Origin: an uncultured Oscillospiraceae bacterium
Lineage (GTDB): Bacteria > Bacillota > Clostridia > Oscillospirales > Oscillospiraceae
Direction of reading: 5' to 3'
NCBI GenBank assembly: GCA_934655875.1
Contig: CAKUHB010000010.1
Location: 1-64,000 of the forward strand
DNA length: 64,000 nt
Each line of letters starts with the position of its first letter. Position 1 is the stretch's first letter. This document shows, piece by piece, positions 52,510 to 59,745 of the stretch. The notes under the pieces were generated by a model. That model was not told the DNA's origin. It worked only from the letters and a program-made list of their open reading frames with translations, and ran no database searches. The translations under genes were made by a program, and so were the position numbers.

Positions 52510-53118
52510 TTAAAAGCCCAAAGCTTCGTCTACCAGAAGAACCTCGACCGGATGCGCACCTGGACATCTTTCCAGCGTCAGAAAGACATTACACATTCTC
52601 TGCTCACTGGCACAATCTGTGCAGCGGCCAGTCAATGCACACGGCGTCCGTAAGTGCAGCCGCCTTGCATTCAAAGGACATGCTTCTGTACGGATACGAT
52701 GAAATCCCGCTTTTTCGTCCGCTGCCAGCTTGTTTTTCCCGATAACGAGAATGACACGTCCGGGACCAAACGTAATTGCTGCCGTGCGGTTTCCCGTTCC
52801 ATCAATGAATAGCAGCTTTCCATCCAGTGTTACTGCGTTTGCGCTTGCAAGGTAGACGTCTGCGCGCGCGGCTTGTTTCCGCATTTCTGCCGCGTTTTCT
52901 GCGGGTAGCCAATGCCAATATACCTGTTTTCCATTTTCCTGCATTGCGTGCACGATATCCAATTGCTGAATACTCGCACTTCCGCCAATTCCGATCGTCT
53001 GCGCATGCTCCAGCTTTTGCAGAAGAAGTTCCCGCGCTTCCTCCTTTGTGCTTAAGGCGCACGCCGAAAATCCTCTTCTTTCAAGCTCTGCTGCAACTTT
53101 TTTCAAACGTTCATCCAT
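52510..53118 (-). CDS. LUD-domain protein
   Basis: A 202-residue protein of the LUD (lactate utilisation, DUF162) family: IGIGGSASIQQLDIVHAM near residue 50, ASANAVTLDGKLLFIDGTGN near residue 95, and the C-terminal cysteine set CALTGRCTDCASEQRMC. Stand-alone LUD proteins are common in Clostridia and their reaction is not established. ATG 53118 follows GGAGG; a longer start lacks a site. It appears monocistronic. Confidence 0.85.
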   Translation of the reverse strand: MDERLKKVAAELERRGFSACALSTKEEARELLLQKLEHAQTIGIGGSASIQQLDIVHAMQENGKQVYWHWLPAENAAEMRKQAARADVYLASANAVTLDGKLLFIDGTGNRTAAITFGPGRVILVIGKNKLAADEKAGFHRIRTEACPLNARRLHLRTPCALTGRCTDCASEQRMCNVFLTLERCPGAHPVEVLLVDEALGF

Positions 53119-53287
53119 GTGATCCTCCATATATATAAAGAAGGCAGGGTGGGAGAAGACTACTCTGTCAGAAATTGCCAAAAGCCGCAAAAAACCGCTC
53201 TGTCGGACTCGTCAAACGTATGTGCTCCAGTAACTCGCGGCAACAAAACGTCACCATTGTCTCCGGCAGCCCCACGCTTCTATGACA

Positions 53288-53662
53288 TTATAAAATCTGG
53301 TTAAATTCGATCTGCTCACCGCCCGGCGTGCGAATCTTGAAATAACGGATTCCGTTTTCCCAAAACCGGTCAATGGCTTCAATTCCGTTGGTCGTAATTT
53401 CATAGCCCTGCTTCACCGCGTAAGCATAGTCCGCTTCGATGTCCCGCGATGTATAAGCGATATGGTCGATCTTACCGATAGCGGCTTCCGGCTGCTCTTT
53501 CCGGCTGAAAATTTCATAGATTGTGCCGCCGTTCTGGATAAAATAGCAGGTGCCGAAGTGACCGATGACCCGGAAGCCCAGCACATCAATATAATATTGA
53601 ACATCCGCCTCTACATCGACGGAAGCAATACCGATATGATCCAAAGATCTGCCCTTTAACAT
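53288..53662 (-). CDS. VOC-family (glyoxalase/bleomycin-resistance-like) protein
   Basis: A 124-residue vicinal-oxygen-chelate protein with two beta-alpha-beta3 modules: LDHIGIASVDVEADVQYYID at the start and IDHIAYTSRDIEADYAYAVK in the second half. Metal-ligand positions are His and Glu (IGHFGTCYF; GGEQIEFNQ). Activity is unknown. CGGAGG precedes ATG 53662, and an A+T-rich promoter-like stretch lies at 53720-53750. Confidence 0.85.
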   Translation of the reverse strand: MLKGRSLDHIGIASVDVEADVQYYIDVLGFRVIGHFGTCYFIQNGGTIYEIFSRKEQPEAAIGKIDHIAYTSRDIEADYAYAVKQGYEITTNGIEAIDRFWENGIRYFKIRTPGGEQIEFNQIL

Positions 53663-53855
53663 GTTCTTTCCTCCGTTCAGCTATGCTTTTTCTCATAATC
53701 TTCGATCTGTTTGAAACAAGATTATAATAAATTATACCATATATAGATGGAAATGTCCAGTCTGCAGCAGGAACTGCCTGATTGCCGCAACTTTTTACTG
53801 TGGTTACACATTGCATGACCTCATCGCCGGCCGGCTCGTGCGCGGCGGACAGCGC

Positions 53856-54518
53856 TCAGTCCGGCTGGAGCAGGGTGAACGAGCTGCGGCTGACGCGGAG
53901 CAGGCCGTCCTCCTGCATGCGGGACAGCTCGGCGGACATGGCGCTGCGGTTCACGGACAGGAAATCCGCGAGCTGCTGGCGGTCAAAGGGGATGCGGAAG
54001 CTGGCGCTGCCGGTGCGCCGCGCCTGTGCGGACAGATAAGACAGGAGCTTTTCGCGCGTGCTGCGCTGCGAAAGGTAGCCTGTCTTTTCGTTCAGCTGCA
54101 TGTTTTTCTGCGCCAGCACGCGGATCAGGTTCTGCGTCAGCTGCCGGTGCTGCGCGCAGACGGTCTCGCAGGGAAACAGGACAGCGAGCACGTTCAGATA
54201 CACGACCCTCGCGTCCGTCCGGCAGACGGCGCTGACCGGCGATGGCGCCTGTGCGCAGGCGAAGGCTTCGGCGAACATCTCGCCCGCGCCCACAGTGGTG
54301 AGCAGATTCCGGTTGCCCCAGAAATCCTCCTGAAACAGCTCGACCTCGCCGGACAGGACAATGCCGGGCGTGCGCACCGGGTCGCCGGCGTGCAGCAGAT
54401 ACTGCCCGCGGCGGCAGTGCGTCTCGCGCGCGGACAGGCAGCGCAGCGCCTTGGAAATTTCCTCCTCGGAAAGCCCTTCGAACAGGGCGCAGTCGGACAA
54501 AATCGGATCAAACGTCAT
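53856..54518 (-). CDS. Crp/Fnr-family regulator
   Basis: A 220-residue regulator: cyclic-nucleotide-binding-like sensor (residues ~10-125, LLHAGDPVRTPGIVLSGEVE) and a Crp-type winged helix (residues ~150-215, DRQQLADFLSVNRSAMSAEL). The pattern of Cys residues (CALFEG, CLS, THCRRG, FACAQ, AVCR) leaves room for an Fe-S cluster or redox switch, but no standard FNR cysteine spacing is evident. It is divergent from a zinc-ribbon/ferredoxin pair across a long palindrome, an arrangement typical of redox or nitrosative-stress control in Clostridia. Confidence 0.87.
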   Translation of the reverse strand: MTFDPILSDCALFEGLSEEEISKALRCLSARETHCRRGQYLLHAGDPVRTPGIVLSGEVELFQEDFWGNRNLLTTVGAGEMFAEAFACAQAPSPVSAVCRTDARVVYLNVLAVLFPCETVCAQHRQLTQNLIRVLAQKNMQLNEKTGYLSQRSTREKLLSYLSAQARRTGSASFRIPFDRQQLADFLSVNRSAMSAELSRMQEDGLLRVSRSSFTLLQPD

Positions 54519-54559
54519 GATTTTTTGCTCCTTTGTTGGAAAAACAACTTACAGATCAA

Positions 54560-54580
54560 GCATAGTATCCTATACTATGC
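54560..54580. promoter_or_regulatory. Palindromic operator for the Crp/Fnr regulator
   Basis: Exact 9-bp arms GCATAGTAT and ATACTATGC flank a 3-base centre, in the 90-base spacer between the divergent regulator and ferredoxin operon. Length and symmetry fit a dimeric Crp-family site. It lies 28 bases before the zinc-ribbon start and 41 from the regulator start, so it could control both. Confidence 0.7.
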
Positions 54581-54608
54581 CCAGAAAGTCAAGAAGGAGG
54601 CGAGCAGA

Positions 54609-54908
54609 ATGATCATGGACGGCTGTCAGGGCAAACCGCGCACGCCGACGATCGAGGATCGCATCTGCCCGAACTGCGGCAATCCGGTTGAAATTTTCTC
54701 CACGGATACCGAGGTGACCTGCGAAAAATGCGGGTTTGTGATCTATAACGACAAGCTCAGCTGTGTGCAGTGGTGCAAATACGCGAAGCAGTGCGTCGGC
54801 GAAGAGGTTTATCACAACCTGATGGAGATTGCCCGCCGGAACAAGGCCAAGCTGGACGCCGAACGGCAGGCAAAACGCGAAGCAAAGCAGCAGGAGGAAC
54901 ACGCATGA
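54609..54908 (+). CDS. Small zinc-ribbon protein
   Basis: A 99-residue protein with a treble-clef/zinc-ribbon pair, CPNCG near residue 21 and CEKCG near residue 39. Two more cysteines follow (CVQWCKYAKQC) and the tail is charged and helical. Such proteins are often encoded beside ferredoxin-like and Crp/Fnr genes in anaerobes. The function is unknown. GAAGGAGG precedes ATG 54609, and the stop overlaps the ferredoxin start (ATGA), so both are made together. Confidence 0.8.
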   Translation: MIMDGCQGKPRTPTIEDRICPNCGNPVEIFSTDTEVTCEKCGFVIYNDKLSCVQWCKYAKQCVGEEVYHNLMEIARRNKAKLDAERQAKREAKQQEEHA

Positions 54909-55666
54909 AACGAACGATCATTGAAATTGACGAAGCGGCCTGCACCGGCTGCGGCCTGTGCGCGCAGGCGTGCCACGAGGGCGCGATCGCGATCGTGGAC
55001 GGAAAGGCGAAGCTGCTCCGGGACGATTACTGTGACGGTCTTGGCAACTGCCTGCCGGTCTGTCCGGTAGACGCGATTCATTTTATCGAGCGGGAAGCCG
55101 CGGCCTATGACGAGCAGGCCGTTCTGAACGCCAAGCGCGAGAAGCTGACGGCGGAAGCGGTCAAAAACGTCCTGGCGGCGAAAAAGCCCGGCGCGCCTGC
55201 GCCGGACAAGCTGGCCTGCGGCTGCGCCGGAACGCAGGTGCACCAGCTTCGGCACGAGGAGCATGGCTCTCCGGATACGCCCACGCAGCCGGGGCAGCTG
55301 CAAAACTGGCCCGTGCAGATCCGGCTGGTGCCGGTTCGCGCGCCGTATTTTGACGGCTGCGATCTGCTGATCGCGGCGGACTGCACGGCGTATGCCTATG
55401 GAAGCTTCCATGCGGACTTCATCCGCGGCCGCGTGACCGTCATCGGCTGTCCGAAGCTGGACGACACCGAGTACGCGGAGAAGCTGACCGCCATTCTGGC
55501 GCAGAACGCGATCCGCAGCGTGACGCTCACGCGCATGGAGGTGCCGTGCTGCGGCGGGTTGGAATACGCCGCCCGGCAGGCGCTCGCGGCAAGCGGAAAA
55601 ACGATCCCGCTGCGTGTCGTGACGATCTCGGCGGATGGGGAGATTTTGGAGCAGACGGAAGAATAA
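54905..55666 (+). CDS. 4Fe-4S ferredoxin-domain protein with C-terminal cysteine domain
   Basis: A 253-residue protein. Residues ~10-60 hold two ferredoxin-type cluster motifs (ACTGCGLCAQAC; a second with CDGLGNCLPVCP). A linker with CGCAG (~residue 102) follows. Then a ~130-residue domain contains LIAADCTAYAYG, GCPKLDD and a CCGG pair (EVPCCGGLEYAARQ), recalling CCG-type Fe-S domains. It is probably an electron carrier or cluster sensor for a partner enzyme encoded elsewhere (hybrid-cluster protein systems have this layout). Translationally coupled to the zinc-ribbon gene. Confidence 0.85.
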   Translation: MKRTIIEIDEAACTGCGLCAQACHEGAIAIVDGKAKLLRDDYCDGLGNCLPVCPVDAIHFIEREAAAYDEQAVLNAKREKLTAEAVKNVLAAKKPGAPAPDKLACGCAGTQVHQLRHEEHGSPDTPTQPGQLQNWPVQIRLVPVRAPYFDGCDLLIAADCTAYAYGSFHADFIRGRVTVIGCPKLDDTEYAEKLTAILAQNAIRSVTLTRMEVPCCGGLEYAARQALAASGKTIPLRVVTISADGEILEQTEE

Positions 55667-56466
55667 AAGATCTCTGCAAGGCTGAACGTCTTCTGCAAAT
55701 TTGCGACTGCGGCATTCACTTTTTCTTTTGCTTCTCCAAAAGAAAAAGTGACAAAAAGAAAACGAGCCTGAGGGGATTTCGATTTCCCCTCAGACTCCCT
55801 TGAACCGACCAAGAAAACCGCTTCGGTTTTCTTGGATCTTTCCCGCGAAATTTGGCAGAGATGCGCACTCACAAAGCCTTCCGCTCCGGGGCCGATTCCC
55901 CCTGTTAGGGGGAAATGTCCTGAAGGGACAAAGGGGGTAGGGACAGGTGACCCGAAGGGCCGGATGAGGGTCGGGGAGCACCATCGATACTGCTGTGCAG
56001 ATATTCGGTGCTTACAGACCCTCATCAGTCACGGCTTGCGCCGTGCCAGCTTCCCCCAGGGGAAGCCGATTTGGCCGGTGCGAATACGTACAATTTTGCT
56101 GATTCTGATGGCAGTTTCTATTGACTGCACCTATTCAAAGGCAGCAGCCAACAAATCTGATGCTATCCTAACGGGCGGCGCGTACCATAGCGCCCGTATT
56201 GTGACCGAATGCGAATACAGAAGCTATCAAATTAGTTTCCTGCCTGAATTGCACCGCAGGATGCACCCCGCGTCCCCCACGCACTCTTTTCTCCCCTATC
56301 TTTTCTCTTGCGAGAGAAAAGATAGGGCCTCCGGAGGAACGTCAGAAACGGCCTTACCGGAACGAGCTGCCGCCGTATGCGGCGGCTCGTTTCCTATCAG
56401 GCCGTTTCTTCATTTCCAACCCGCAGGTCAGGCCTGCGGGTTGGTTTTTCATTTTTCAGCGTCTGT
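55667..56466. repeat. Non-coding array of at least six hairpins, with a MITE-like block
   Basis: No credible gene is seen in these 800 bases. In order there are perfect or near-perfect hairpins at 55717-55750 (14-bp stem), 55764-55797, 55809-55835 (12-bp), 56294-56327 (14-bp) and 56345-56408. The last is nested, with outer arms GAAACGGCCT/AGGCCGTTTC. A terminator lies at 56416-56450. Between 55880 and 56070 is a MITE-like block with GATGAGGGTC/GACCCTCATC inverted arms and runs such as CCCCCTGTTAGGGGG. Similar stretches are familiar as dispersed repeats in gut Clostridia, but I cannot search for copies. Confidence 0.6.
56416..56450 (+). terminator. Strong terminator closing the hairpin array
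   Basis: CCAACCCGCAGG-TCAGG-CCTGCGGGTTGG (12-bp stem) is followed by TTTTTCATTTTTC. It stops rightward transcription from the ferredoxin operon before the convergent cupin gene. Confidence 0.85.
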
Positions 56467-56817
56467 TTACCGGTTCGGCAGAATGACTGCCAGGAAGCGG
56501 GTCGCGGCGTCTGTGTGGTTGAGAATGGAATGCGTGTGGCCGTCGGCACAGAACTCCGCGTCGCCCACGTGGAGTTCCCGTGCAGCGCCGTCCTCGGTGA
56601 CGGTGGCGGCGCCCTCGAGAATGATATAGGCTTCGCCGTTCGTCTCGTGCGGATGCACGCCGACGGACTCGCCGGGCTGCAGCGTGATGACGGCCATCAT
56701 CTCTGCGCGATCACCGAGCTGCTCGGCGGAAAACAGATAGCGGAAGCTGGGGCTGCCATTGCCGCCGCGGATGTTGTGCTTGACGGCGGTCGCCATTTCG
56801 TCTTTCATCTGAAACAT
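56467..56817 (-). CDS. Single-domain cupin protein
   Basis: A 116-residue cupin. The first motif has the metal ligands in HPHETNGEAYIILEG (about residues 54-68), the second in DAEFCADGHTHSILN (about residues 86-100). Small cupins of this kind bind a metal and serve as isomerases, oxygenases or sensors, and no specific role is evident. ATG 56817 follows CAGGAG. It lies 15 bases after rlmH and is probably co-transcribed with it. Confidence 0.82.
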   Translation of the reverse strand: MFQMKDEMATAVKHNIRGGNGSPSFRYLFSAEQLGDRAEMMAVITLQPGESVGVHPHETNGEAYIILEGAATVTEDGAARELHVGDAEFCADGHTHSILNHTDAATRFLAVILPNR

Positions 56818-56832
56818 TGCAATACACTCCTG

Positions 56833-57315
56833 TTATTTATGATATTTGCTGCCGGCCTGAATGGCTTCGGCGCGGTAAAGCTGCTCCAGAACCATCACGC
56901 GGGCCAGATGGTGCGGAAAGGTCATTTTACTCATGGAAAGCTGCAAATCGGCAAGCTGCTTGATCTCCGGCGCAATGCCGAACGACGAGCCGATCAGGAA
57001 GCAGGCGTTCGAACGGCCGCTTCCCTTGACCTGCCGCAGTGTGTCGGCAAGCTGCTCGGAGGAAAGAAGCCGCCCCTCGGGCGTCAGCACGCAGAAAAAG
57101 CTGCCCTTCGGGATCTTTGTGCGGATCAGCTCCGCTTCCTTTTGCAGGCCCTGCGCGATCTGTGCCGCGCTCGGATCCTCCGGCAGGCGGCATTCCGGCA
57201 GCTCGAGCAGCTGGAAGGCGCAGTACGCCTTCATCCGCTTCGCGTATTCCTCGGCTGCCGCCGTATAGAACTTTTCCTTGAGCTTTCCCATGCAGATGAG
57301 CGTGATCGAAAACAT
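56833..57315 (-). CDS. rlmH: 23S rRNA (pseudouridine-1915 N3) methyltransferase
   Basis: Methylates pseudouridine 1915 in helix 69 of 23S rRNA. The 160-residue SPOUT protein starts ITLICMGKLKEKFYTAAAEE and contains SNACFLIGSSFGIAPE near residue 104. It ends with the family signature MTFPHHLARVMVLEQLYRA and a Lys-Tyr-His tail. Length and motifs are standard. Confidence 0.95.
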   Translation of the reverse strand: MFSITLICMGKLKEKFYTAAAEEYAKRMKAYCAFQLLELPECRLPEDPSAAQIAQGLQKEAELIRTKIPKGSFFCVLTPEGRLLSSEQLADTLRQVKGSGRSNACFLIGSSFGIAPEIKQLADLQLSMSKMTFPHHLARVMVLEQLYRAEAIQAGSKYHK

Positions 57316-57334
57316 AAGCGTCTCCAGTTAGCCA

Positions 57335-57361
57335 AAAAACCTGTCCGGACGGACAGGTTTC
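57335..57361 (-). terminator. Terminator of the rpsF-ssb-rpsR operon
   Basis: On the minus strand AAACCTGTCC-GTCC-GGACAGGTTT is followed by T residues, 13 bases past the rpsR stop. Confidence 0.85.
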
Positions 57362-57373
57362 TTGATCATTGAA

Positions 57374-57613
57374 TCAGTCTGCTACGTAGGGCAGCAGGGC
57401 GATCTGACGGGCGCGCTTGATCGCGACAGTCAGCTGACGCTGATGGGCAGCGCAGGTACCGGTCGTGCGGCGGGGCAGGATCTTGCCGCGCTCGGACAGG
57501 TAACGGCGAAGCTTCACAGTGTCTTTGAAATCGATGTGCGTCACCTTATCAACGCAGAAGGAGCAAACCTTCTTGCGCTTGCGAGGATGAACACGATCAT
57601 TAGCCATTGCCAT
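57374..57613 (-). CDS. rpsR: 30S ribosomal protein S18
   Basis: A 79-residue S18 that binds 16S rRNA together with S6. It contains KVCSFCVDKVTHIDFKD with a CxxC pair (zinc-type S18) and the signature LRRYLSERGKILPRRTTG. ATG 57613 is 7 bases after GGAGG. Last gene of the rpsF-ssb-rpsR operon. Confidence 0.97.
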   Translation of the reverse strand: MAMANDRVHPRKRKKVCSFCVDKVTHIDFKDTVKLRRYLSERGKILPRRTTGTCAAHQRQLTVAIKRARQIALLPYVAD

Positions 57614-57649
57614 AGTGAATCCTCCTATCTTTGGTCTTGTGGAAAAATG

Positions 57650-58129
57650 TTAGAACGGAAGCTCGGGATCGTCGTCGGAGAGCATCGAGAAATCAGAAGC
57701 AGCAGAAGAAACGTTCTGCGGCGCCTGATACGCCGGCTGCTGCTGCGGAACCTGATTGAAGCTCTGCGCATAGCCCTGCGTCTGATTGAAGCCGCCCTCT
57801 GCGTTGTCGCGCTTGCTGTCGCCGAAGTAGACGTTGTCTGCAACGACCTCAGCGGTGCGGCGCTTGTTGCCGTCCTTGTCCTGCCAGTTGCGGATCTGCA
57901 GCCGGCCGGAAACAACGGCCATGCGGCCCTTGGTGAAATACTTGCTGACAAACTCAGCGGTATTGCGCCATGCGACGATATCCACGAAGTCTGTTTCCTT
58001 TTCCGCGCCCTGCGCCGCGTAATCGCGGTCAACAGCGAGGGAGAAGGATGCGACCGCGACGCCGCTGCCGGTCCGGCGCAGCTCGGGATCGCGAGTCAGT
58101 CGACCCATGAGAACGATATGGTTCAGCAT
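57650..58129 (-). CDS. ssb: Single-stranded DNA-binding protein
   Basis: A 159-residue SSB: OB-fold (residues 1-105, starting NHIVLMGRLTRDPELRRTGS), a Gln-rich flexible linker, and the acidic partner-binding tip DDDPELPF. It protects ssDNA and recruits replication and repair enzymes. Normal rpsF-ssb-rpsR context. Confidence 0.97.
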   Translation of the reverse strand: MLNHIVLMGRLTRDPELRRTGSGVAVASFSLAVDRDYAAQGAEKETDFVDIVAWRNTAEFVSKYFTKGRMAVVSGRLQIRNWQDKDGNKRRTAEVVADNVYFGDSKRDNAEGGFNQTQGYAQSFNQVPQQQPAYQAPQNVSSAASDFSMLSDDDPELPF

Positions 58130-58141
58130 GAAAAAGTCTCC

Positions 58142-58438
58142 TTACTCTTCAACAGCGACGATGATGGAACGCAGGATGCCGTCGGTGATCTTGAAGACAC
58201 GATCAAGCTCTGCCGGCATTTCGGGCGTCACTTCGCAGGTCATGTAGACGTAGTAGCCCTCAACCAGGTCGTTGATCGGGTACGCAAGACGGCGCTTGCC
58301 CCACTCGTCAACACTGGTCAGAGTGCCGTGAGCCTCCACGATACCCTTGAATTTTTCCACGAGAGCCGCGATACCCTCTTCACCCTGCGCGGGGTCGATG
58401 ATATAGAGGACCTCATACTTTGCGGAAAGTTTTGCCAT
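58142..58438 (-). CDS. rpsF: 30S ribosomal protein S6
   Basis: A 98-residue S6 (KYEVLYIIDPAQGEEGIAAL, then RRLAYPINDLVEGYYVYMTC). ATG 58438 follows AAGGAGGTG. It forms the S6:S18 pair with the product of rpsR. A consensus promoter and a hairpin-containing leader lie upstream. Confidence 0.97.
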   Translation of the reverse strand: MAKLSAKYEVLYIIDPAQGEEGIAALVEKFKGIVEAHGTLTSVDEWGKRRLAYPINDLVEGYYVYMTCEVTPEMPAELDRVFKITDGILRSIIVAVEE

Positions 58439-58466
58439 GATGTTGCACCTCCTTCTGGACTTATGG

Positions 58467-58545
58467 CCGCAGGTCGCGCCTGCGGCAAGGATCGCCTGCA
58501 TTTCACAGACCAAAGTATTATAGCCGGAAAATCCGGAAAAGTCAA
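58467..58545 (-). promoter_or_regulatory. rpsF promoter and possible S6:S18 leader hairpin
   Basis: On the minus strand TTGACT (58545-58540), a 17-base spacer and TATAAT (58522-58517) form an excellent housekeeping promoter. The leader then contains a CCGCAGG-CGCGA-CCTGCGG hairpin (58487-58467) before the ribosome binding site. Many bacteria regulate this operon through an S6:S18-binding leader with a CCG-containing bulge. The hairpin here is in the right place, but the full motif was not confirmed. Confidence 0.6.
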
Positions 58546-58587
58546 CTGAAAATCCGGAAAAAACACGGGAAAAATACGCGCGGCGGC

Positions 58588-58619
58588 AAAAAAACCGGGA
58601 CAGCCGACGGCTGTCCCGG
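58588..58619 (-). terminator. Terminator of the hup operon
   Basis: CCGGGACAGCC-GTC-GGCTGTCCCGG (11-bp stem) followed by seven T residues on the minus strand, 13 bases past the hup stop. Confidence 0.9.
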
Positions 58620-58631
58620 AGCATTGCGTTT

Positions 58632-58907
58632 TTACTTTGCGGTCTTCTCCTTCAGCGCCTTACCGGCCTTGAAGACGGGGATGGTGGTAGCCGGGATCTC
58701 GATGGTTTCCTTCGTCTTGGGGTTGCGGCCCATGCGGGCTTCGCGCTTCTTGGTCTCAAAGCCGCCGAAGCCGACCAGCTGGACCTTGTCGCCCTGGCTC
58801 AGAGCGTCGGCGATGGTGTCAAACGTGGTGGTGACAGCCTTCTCTGCGTCCTTCTTGGACATGCCGCATTTCTTTGCGACCTCAGCGATCAATTCAGTCT
58901 TATTCAT
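58632..58907 (-). CDS. hup: DNA-binding protein HU
   Basis: A 91-residue histone-like protein: MNKTELIAEVAKKCGMSKKD, GFGGFETKKREARMGRNPKT with the DNA arm, and a Pro-containing tip (IEIPATTIPVFKAGKALK). It bends and compacts DNA. It follows mazG after 33 bases and ends in a strong terminator. Confidence 0.97.
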   Translation of the reverse strand: MNKTELIAEVAKKCGMSKKDAEKAVTTTFDTIADALSQGDKVQLVGFGGFETKKREARMGRNPKTKETIEIPATTIPVFKAGKALKEKTAK

Positions 58908-58940
58908 GTGTAGTTCCTCTTTTCATGTAATGTTGAGAAT

Positions 58941-59717
58941 TTATTGTTCACCGCCGGCTCTTTTCTGCGCATTCCATCCGGCAAGCAGCTGTTCGCGGGA
59001 AAGCTCGTTCAGATGCTTCCCCGCGGCAAGAAACGCATGCTCCATAGCGGCAAATCGTGTGATGAATTTTTCGCAGGCCGCGTGCAGCGCCTGCTCCGGA
59101 TCCCGGTCCAGCGTGGAAGCGACGCGGACGGCGGCGAACAGCACGTCGCCCAGCTCCTCGTCGATATTCGTGCCGTCGCGGACGGCTTCGCGCAGCTCGT
59201 CGGTCTCCTCTGCTAGTTTGTCCAGCGCTTCGCCGGCGGATTCCCAGCGAAAGCCTGTTTTGGCTGCTTTTTTCTGAATTTTTTCCGCGCGCCACGTGGC
59301 GGGCAGCGACCGTGCGACGCCGTCCATGGCTTCGGCTGTCGTTTTCTGGCCCTTTTCCTGCTGCTTCAGCTCGTCCCAGCTGGCGCTCTCGCCGCCGAAC
59401 AGGAACGGGTGGCGGAAGATGAGCTTTCGGCATTCCGCGTCGGCGATGTCGTCGATCGTCATGCGGCCGCGGTCGGCTTCGATGTCCGCGTGGAACAGCA
59501 CCTGCAGCAGCACGTCGCCCAGCTCCTCGCGGAGCATGGCTTCGTCGTCGCAGTCGAGCGCTTCGCAGACCTCATATGTTTCCTCGAGGAAGTTGCGGCG
59601 GATGGACTGGTGCGTCTGCGCGGCGTCCCACGGGCAGCCGCCCGGCGCGCGCAGCACGTGAACCAGCTCGACAAGATCCGGCAGGGTATAGCGCGGTTTC
59701 CTGATAAAATTTATCAT
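58941..59717 (-). CDS. mazG: Nucleoside triphosphate pyrophosphohydrolase MazG
   Basis: A 258-residue two-domain MazG. GGCPWDAAQTHQSIRRNFLE and the EExxE metal motif EETYEVCEAL lie near residue 45, with REELGDVLLQVLFHADIEA near residue 62. A second, weaker repeat is near residue 165 (EETDELREAV, EELGDVLFAAVRVA). It removes aberrant NTPs. ATG 59717 was chosen because the family start INFIRKPRYTLPDLVELV begins there. Confidence 0.93.
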   Translation of the reverse strand: MINFIRKPRYTLPDLVELVHVLRAPGGCPWDAAQTHQSIRRNFLEETYEVCEALDCDDEAMLREELGDVLLQVLFHADIEADRGRMTIDDIADAECRKLIFRHPFLFGGESASWDELKQQEKGQKTTAEAMDGVARSLPATWRAEKIQKKAAKTGFRWESAGEALDKLAEETDELREAVRDGTNIDEELGDVLFAAVRVASTLDRDPEQALHAACEKFITRFAAMEHAFLAAGKHLNELSREQLLAGWNAQKRAGGEQ

Positions 59718-59745
59718 ATTTTCGTCTCTTTCGCAAGTGGGAAGT

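Noticed and set aside
55880..56070. CRISPR-like repeats in the gene-free stretch
   Set aside because: The repeated words are inverted and irregularly spaced with no constant repeat-spacer period and no cas genes nearby.
55546..56629. Possible coding frames in the hairpin array
   Set aside because: They read through perfect hairpins and repeat-like blocks and show no protein-like pattern; called non-coding.
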